From Planctomycetaceae bacterium (GTDB lineage Bacteria; Planctomycetota; Planctomycetia; Planctomycetales; Planctomycetaceae), in the NCBI GenBank assembly GCA_027080405.1, contig JALWSL010000203.1, positions 1 through 7,472 on the forward strand: a stretch of 7,472 bases of DNA. The letters are read 5' to 3'. The notes under the pieces were generated by a model. That model searched no databases. It had not been told where the DNA came from and was given only the letters and a program-made list of their open reading frames with translations. Numbering within the stretch: the first letter of the stretch is position 1; every line of letters begins with the position of its first letter. Positions 6,101 to 7,472 of the stretch are shown here, in pieces. The translations under genes and the position numbers were made by a program.

Positions 6101-6874
6101 TTATTGGGCAGTCCATCCACAGTCGATTTCCCAGCTGGCACCGGTAACTGATCTGGCATTTTCCGAACAGAGGTAAAGGACAAGGCTCGATATTTCGCCT
6201 GGTTCGATCAACCGGCCGGTTACTGCGGTTTTCAGTAGCACCTCACTTTCGACAGCCTGCTTGCTGATCCCCAACGTTTGGGCCTGGGCTTCGATTTGGT
6301 TTTCAACCAGTGGCGTTCGTACATAGGCGGGACAAATTGCGTTGACGGTAATCCCCAATGGGCCCCCTTCCAGAGCTGCCGTCTTTGTCAGACCGATCAG
6401 TCCGTGTTTGGCGGAAATATAACCGACCTTATTCAGTGAAGCGACTTTCGAGTGGATCGAGCCGATGTTGATGATACGTCCCCAGCCGTTTTTTTTCATG
6501 CCGGGCCAAACATGTTTGGTCAGAAGAAAGGGAGCGGTCAGCATAACAGCCATCATTCTGTTCCAGATTTCCTCGGGAAAAGATTCAACAGGACAGACGT
6601 GCTGAAATCCTGCGTTGTTGAGGAGAATATCAATAGCGCCGAACCGGGCGATCCCCTGTTCAACAATTTTCCTGCATGAGACCTCTTCTGCCAAATCCGA
6701 CCTGATGAAGCAGACATTCCGGCTCGAAAACAACGGGTTGGCCAGGGATGTCGGCTCGTTGATATCAGTGAGGACGAGTTGACAACCGGCTTCAAAAAAA
6801 GATCGGGCAAGCTCCGCCCCAATCCCGCTGGCGGCTCCTGTTATCAATACCGTTTTGGGTTGCAGTTTCTGCAT
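6101..6874 (-). CDS. 3-hydroxybutyrate dehydrogenase (SDR family)
   Basis: Cytosolic short-chain dehydrogenase expected to interconvert (R)-3-hydroxybutyrate and acetoacetate with NAD. The 257-residue product has the cofactor motif TGAASGIG (12-19), Asp37 after the second strand (NAD preference), NNAG (86-89), catalytic Ser139, and Tyr152/Lys156 in YISAK. Features usual for 3-hydroxybutyrate dehydrogenases include QHVCPVESFP (91-100), VNAICPAYVRTPLVENQI and the C-terminal GWTA. The position that holds Asn in the classical SDR tetrad appears to be Met111 (AVMLTAPF); I believe this occurs in one subgroup of this family. The start codon lies four bases after the upstream gene's TAG, with GGAAG nine bases ahead inside that gene, so the two are translationally linked. 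The gene converges on glnD with only ten bases between stops. Other hydroxy-acid substrates remain possible. The symbol bdhA/hbdH is often used. Confidence 0.85.
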   Translation of the reverse strand: MQKLQPKTVLITGAASGIGAELARSFFEAGCQLVLTDINEPTSLANPLFSSRNVCFIRSDLAEEVSCRKIVEQGIARFGAIDILLNNAGFQHVCPVESFPEEIWNRMMAVMLTAPFLLTKHVWPGMKKNGWGRIINIGSIHSKVASLNKVGYISAKHGLIGLTKTAALEGGPLGITVNAICPAYVRTPLVENQIEAQAQTLGISKQAVESEVLLKTAVTGRLIEPGEISSLVLYLCSENARSVTGASWEIDCGWTAQ

Positions 6875-6878
6875 GTGT

Positions 6879-7472
6879 CTATTCTTCCAGAATCTGAAGG
6901 ATTTTGATGAGTTTTTCGTCTCGCCAGGCGACCCACTGCTCGCGTGTTCTTTCTTCGAAATAGGGGGCGGTTCCTTCTACCGCTTTCTTTTTTGCGGAAG
7001 CTGGAATTTGCGACCAATCCTGCATCTGCTCCCAATAGGCACTGAAGGAGTCACCAATCGTTTCGATGAAGTTGGCGTAACCGTCCTCACCTCCGCCCAG
7101 ATCATAGATGAGGTGCTGTCCCATCAACGCCCAGCGTAAACCGGGACCGCTGCAAAGAGCGGTGTCAATGTCTGTCAGGCTAGCAACGCCCTCATCGAGA
7201 AGCGAGAGAGCCTCCCGCCAGAGTGAGGCAGCAAGTCGATTGGCGATATGTCCAGGGACTTCCTTTTTCAGCGATACAGGCTGCTTGCCAAGTTGTCGAA
7301 AGAAAGCGCTGACTGTTTCCATTGTTTGCCGGCTTGTCTGCCGGCCCGGCACAAGTTCGACAAGCGGGATTATGTGCGGCGGATTGAATGGGTGGGCAAT
7401 TAGTGAACGCTGTGGATGTTCAAGCACCTGTTGCATGCGTGTCATCAACAGGCCGGAAGAACTGCTCGCGAT
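6879..7472 (-). CDS. 3-hydroxyacyl-CoA dehydrogenase family protein, L-carnitine dehydrogenase-like, 5' end outside window
   Basis: NAD-dependent dehydrogenase of the 3-hydroxyacyl-CoA dehydrogenase superfamily. Only the C-terminal 197 residues lie in the window; the Rossmann domain is beyond the right edge. The frame reads IASSSSGLLM into AHPFNPPHIIPLVELVPG, with the catalytic His-Glu pair twelve residues apart (fragment residues 27 and 39) as in the superfamily. GHIANRL (74-80) supplies the usual Asn. GPGLRWALMG near fragment residue 110 resembles L-carnitine dehydrogenase and lambda-crystallin/L-gulonate dehydrogenase more than fatty-acid beta-oxidation enzymes. A TTG at 7448 is not a credible start, because the conserved part continues upstream of it. 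It forms a two-gene operon, at least, with the hydroxybutyrate dehydrogenase four bases downstream. The exact substrate is uncertain. Confidence 0.82.
   Translation of the reverse strand: MASSSSGLLMTRMQQVLEHPQRSLIAHPFNPPHIIPLVELVPGRQTSRQTMETVSAFFRQLGKQPVSLKKEVPGHIANRLAASLWREALSLLDEGVASLTDIDTALCSGPGLRWALMGQHLIYDLGGGEDGYANFIETIGDSFSAYWEQMQDWSQIPASAKKKAVEGTAPYFEERTREQWVAWRDEKLIKILQILEE

Overview
The window reads as chromosomal DNA of a Gram-negative bacterium. It holds a nitrogen-assimilation gene set and the edges of two unrelated metabolic regions. A planctomycete is my best guess. The grounds are the soluble cytochrome with a C-terminal CxxCH, the long intergenic spaces, the frequent TTG/GTG starts, and a degraded 'CGCAAAGACGCA'-type intergenic repeat. 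None of these is decisive, and no 16S or other marker gene is present.

Layout. (1) Positions 2-529, plus strand: the 3' part of a c-type cytochrome gene that enters from outside the window. (2) 530-1276: about 750 bases without a convincing large gene. It holds a 40-base polypyrimidine tract with a repeat-like CTTTGCG motif, a possible 37-codon small ORF with a good ribosome site, and a sigma-54-like promoter. (3) 1277-6090, plus strand: amt (ammonium channel), then glnB/glnK (PII signal protein), then glnD (PII uridylyltransferase/uridylyl-removing enzyme). (4) 6101-7472, minus strand, converging on glnD with a 10-base gap: a 3-hydroxybutyrate dehydrogenase of the SDR family, preceded four bases upstream by the C-terminal two thirds of a 3-hydroxyacyl-CoA dehydrogenase-family protein (L-carnitine dehydrogenase/lambda-crystallin type) that runs off the right edge.

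How the genes work together. Amt passes ammonium across the inner membrane. PII reads 2-oxoglutarate and ATP/ADP and can plug the channel. GlnD reads glutamine through its ACT domains and adds or removes UMP at Tyr51 of PII. Channel, signal and signal-modifying enzyme are thus encoded side by side, with all the key residues I checked intact. The non-coding DNA around them is richer than the genes. There are candidate sigma-54 promoters before both amt and glnB, and a sigma-70-like promoter before glnB. The amt-glnB gap holds two stem-loops with competing pairing. The glnB-glnD gap holds three small hairpins, the last of which would hide the only Shine-Dalgarno-like sequence of glnD. I see no CRISPR array, tRNA, rRNA, insertion sequence or phage gene, and no clearly new multi-gene system. 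The most unusual material is regulatory.
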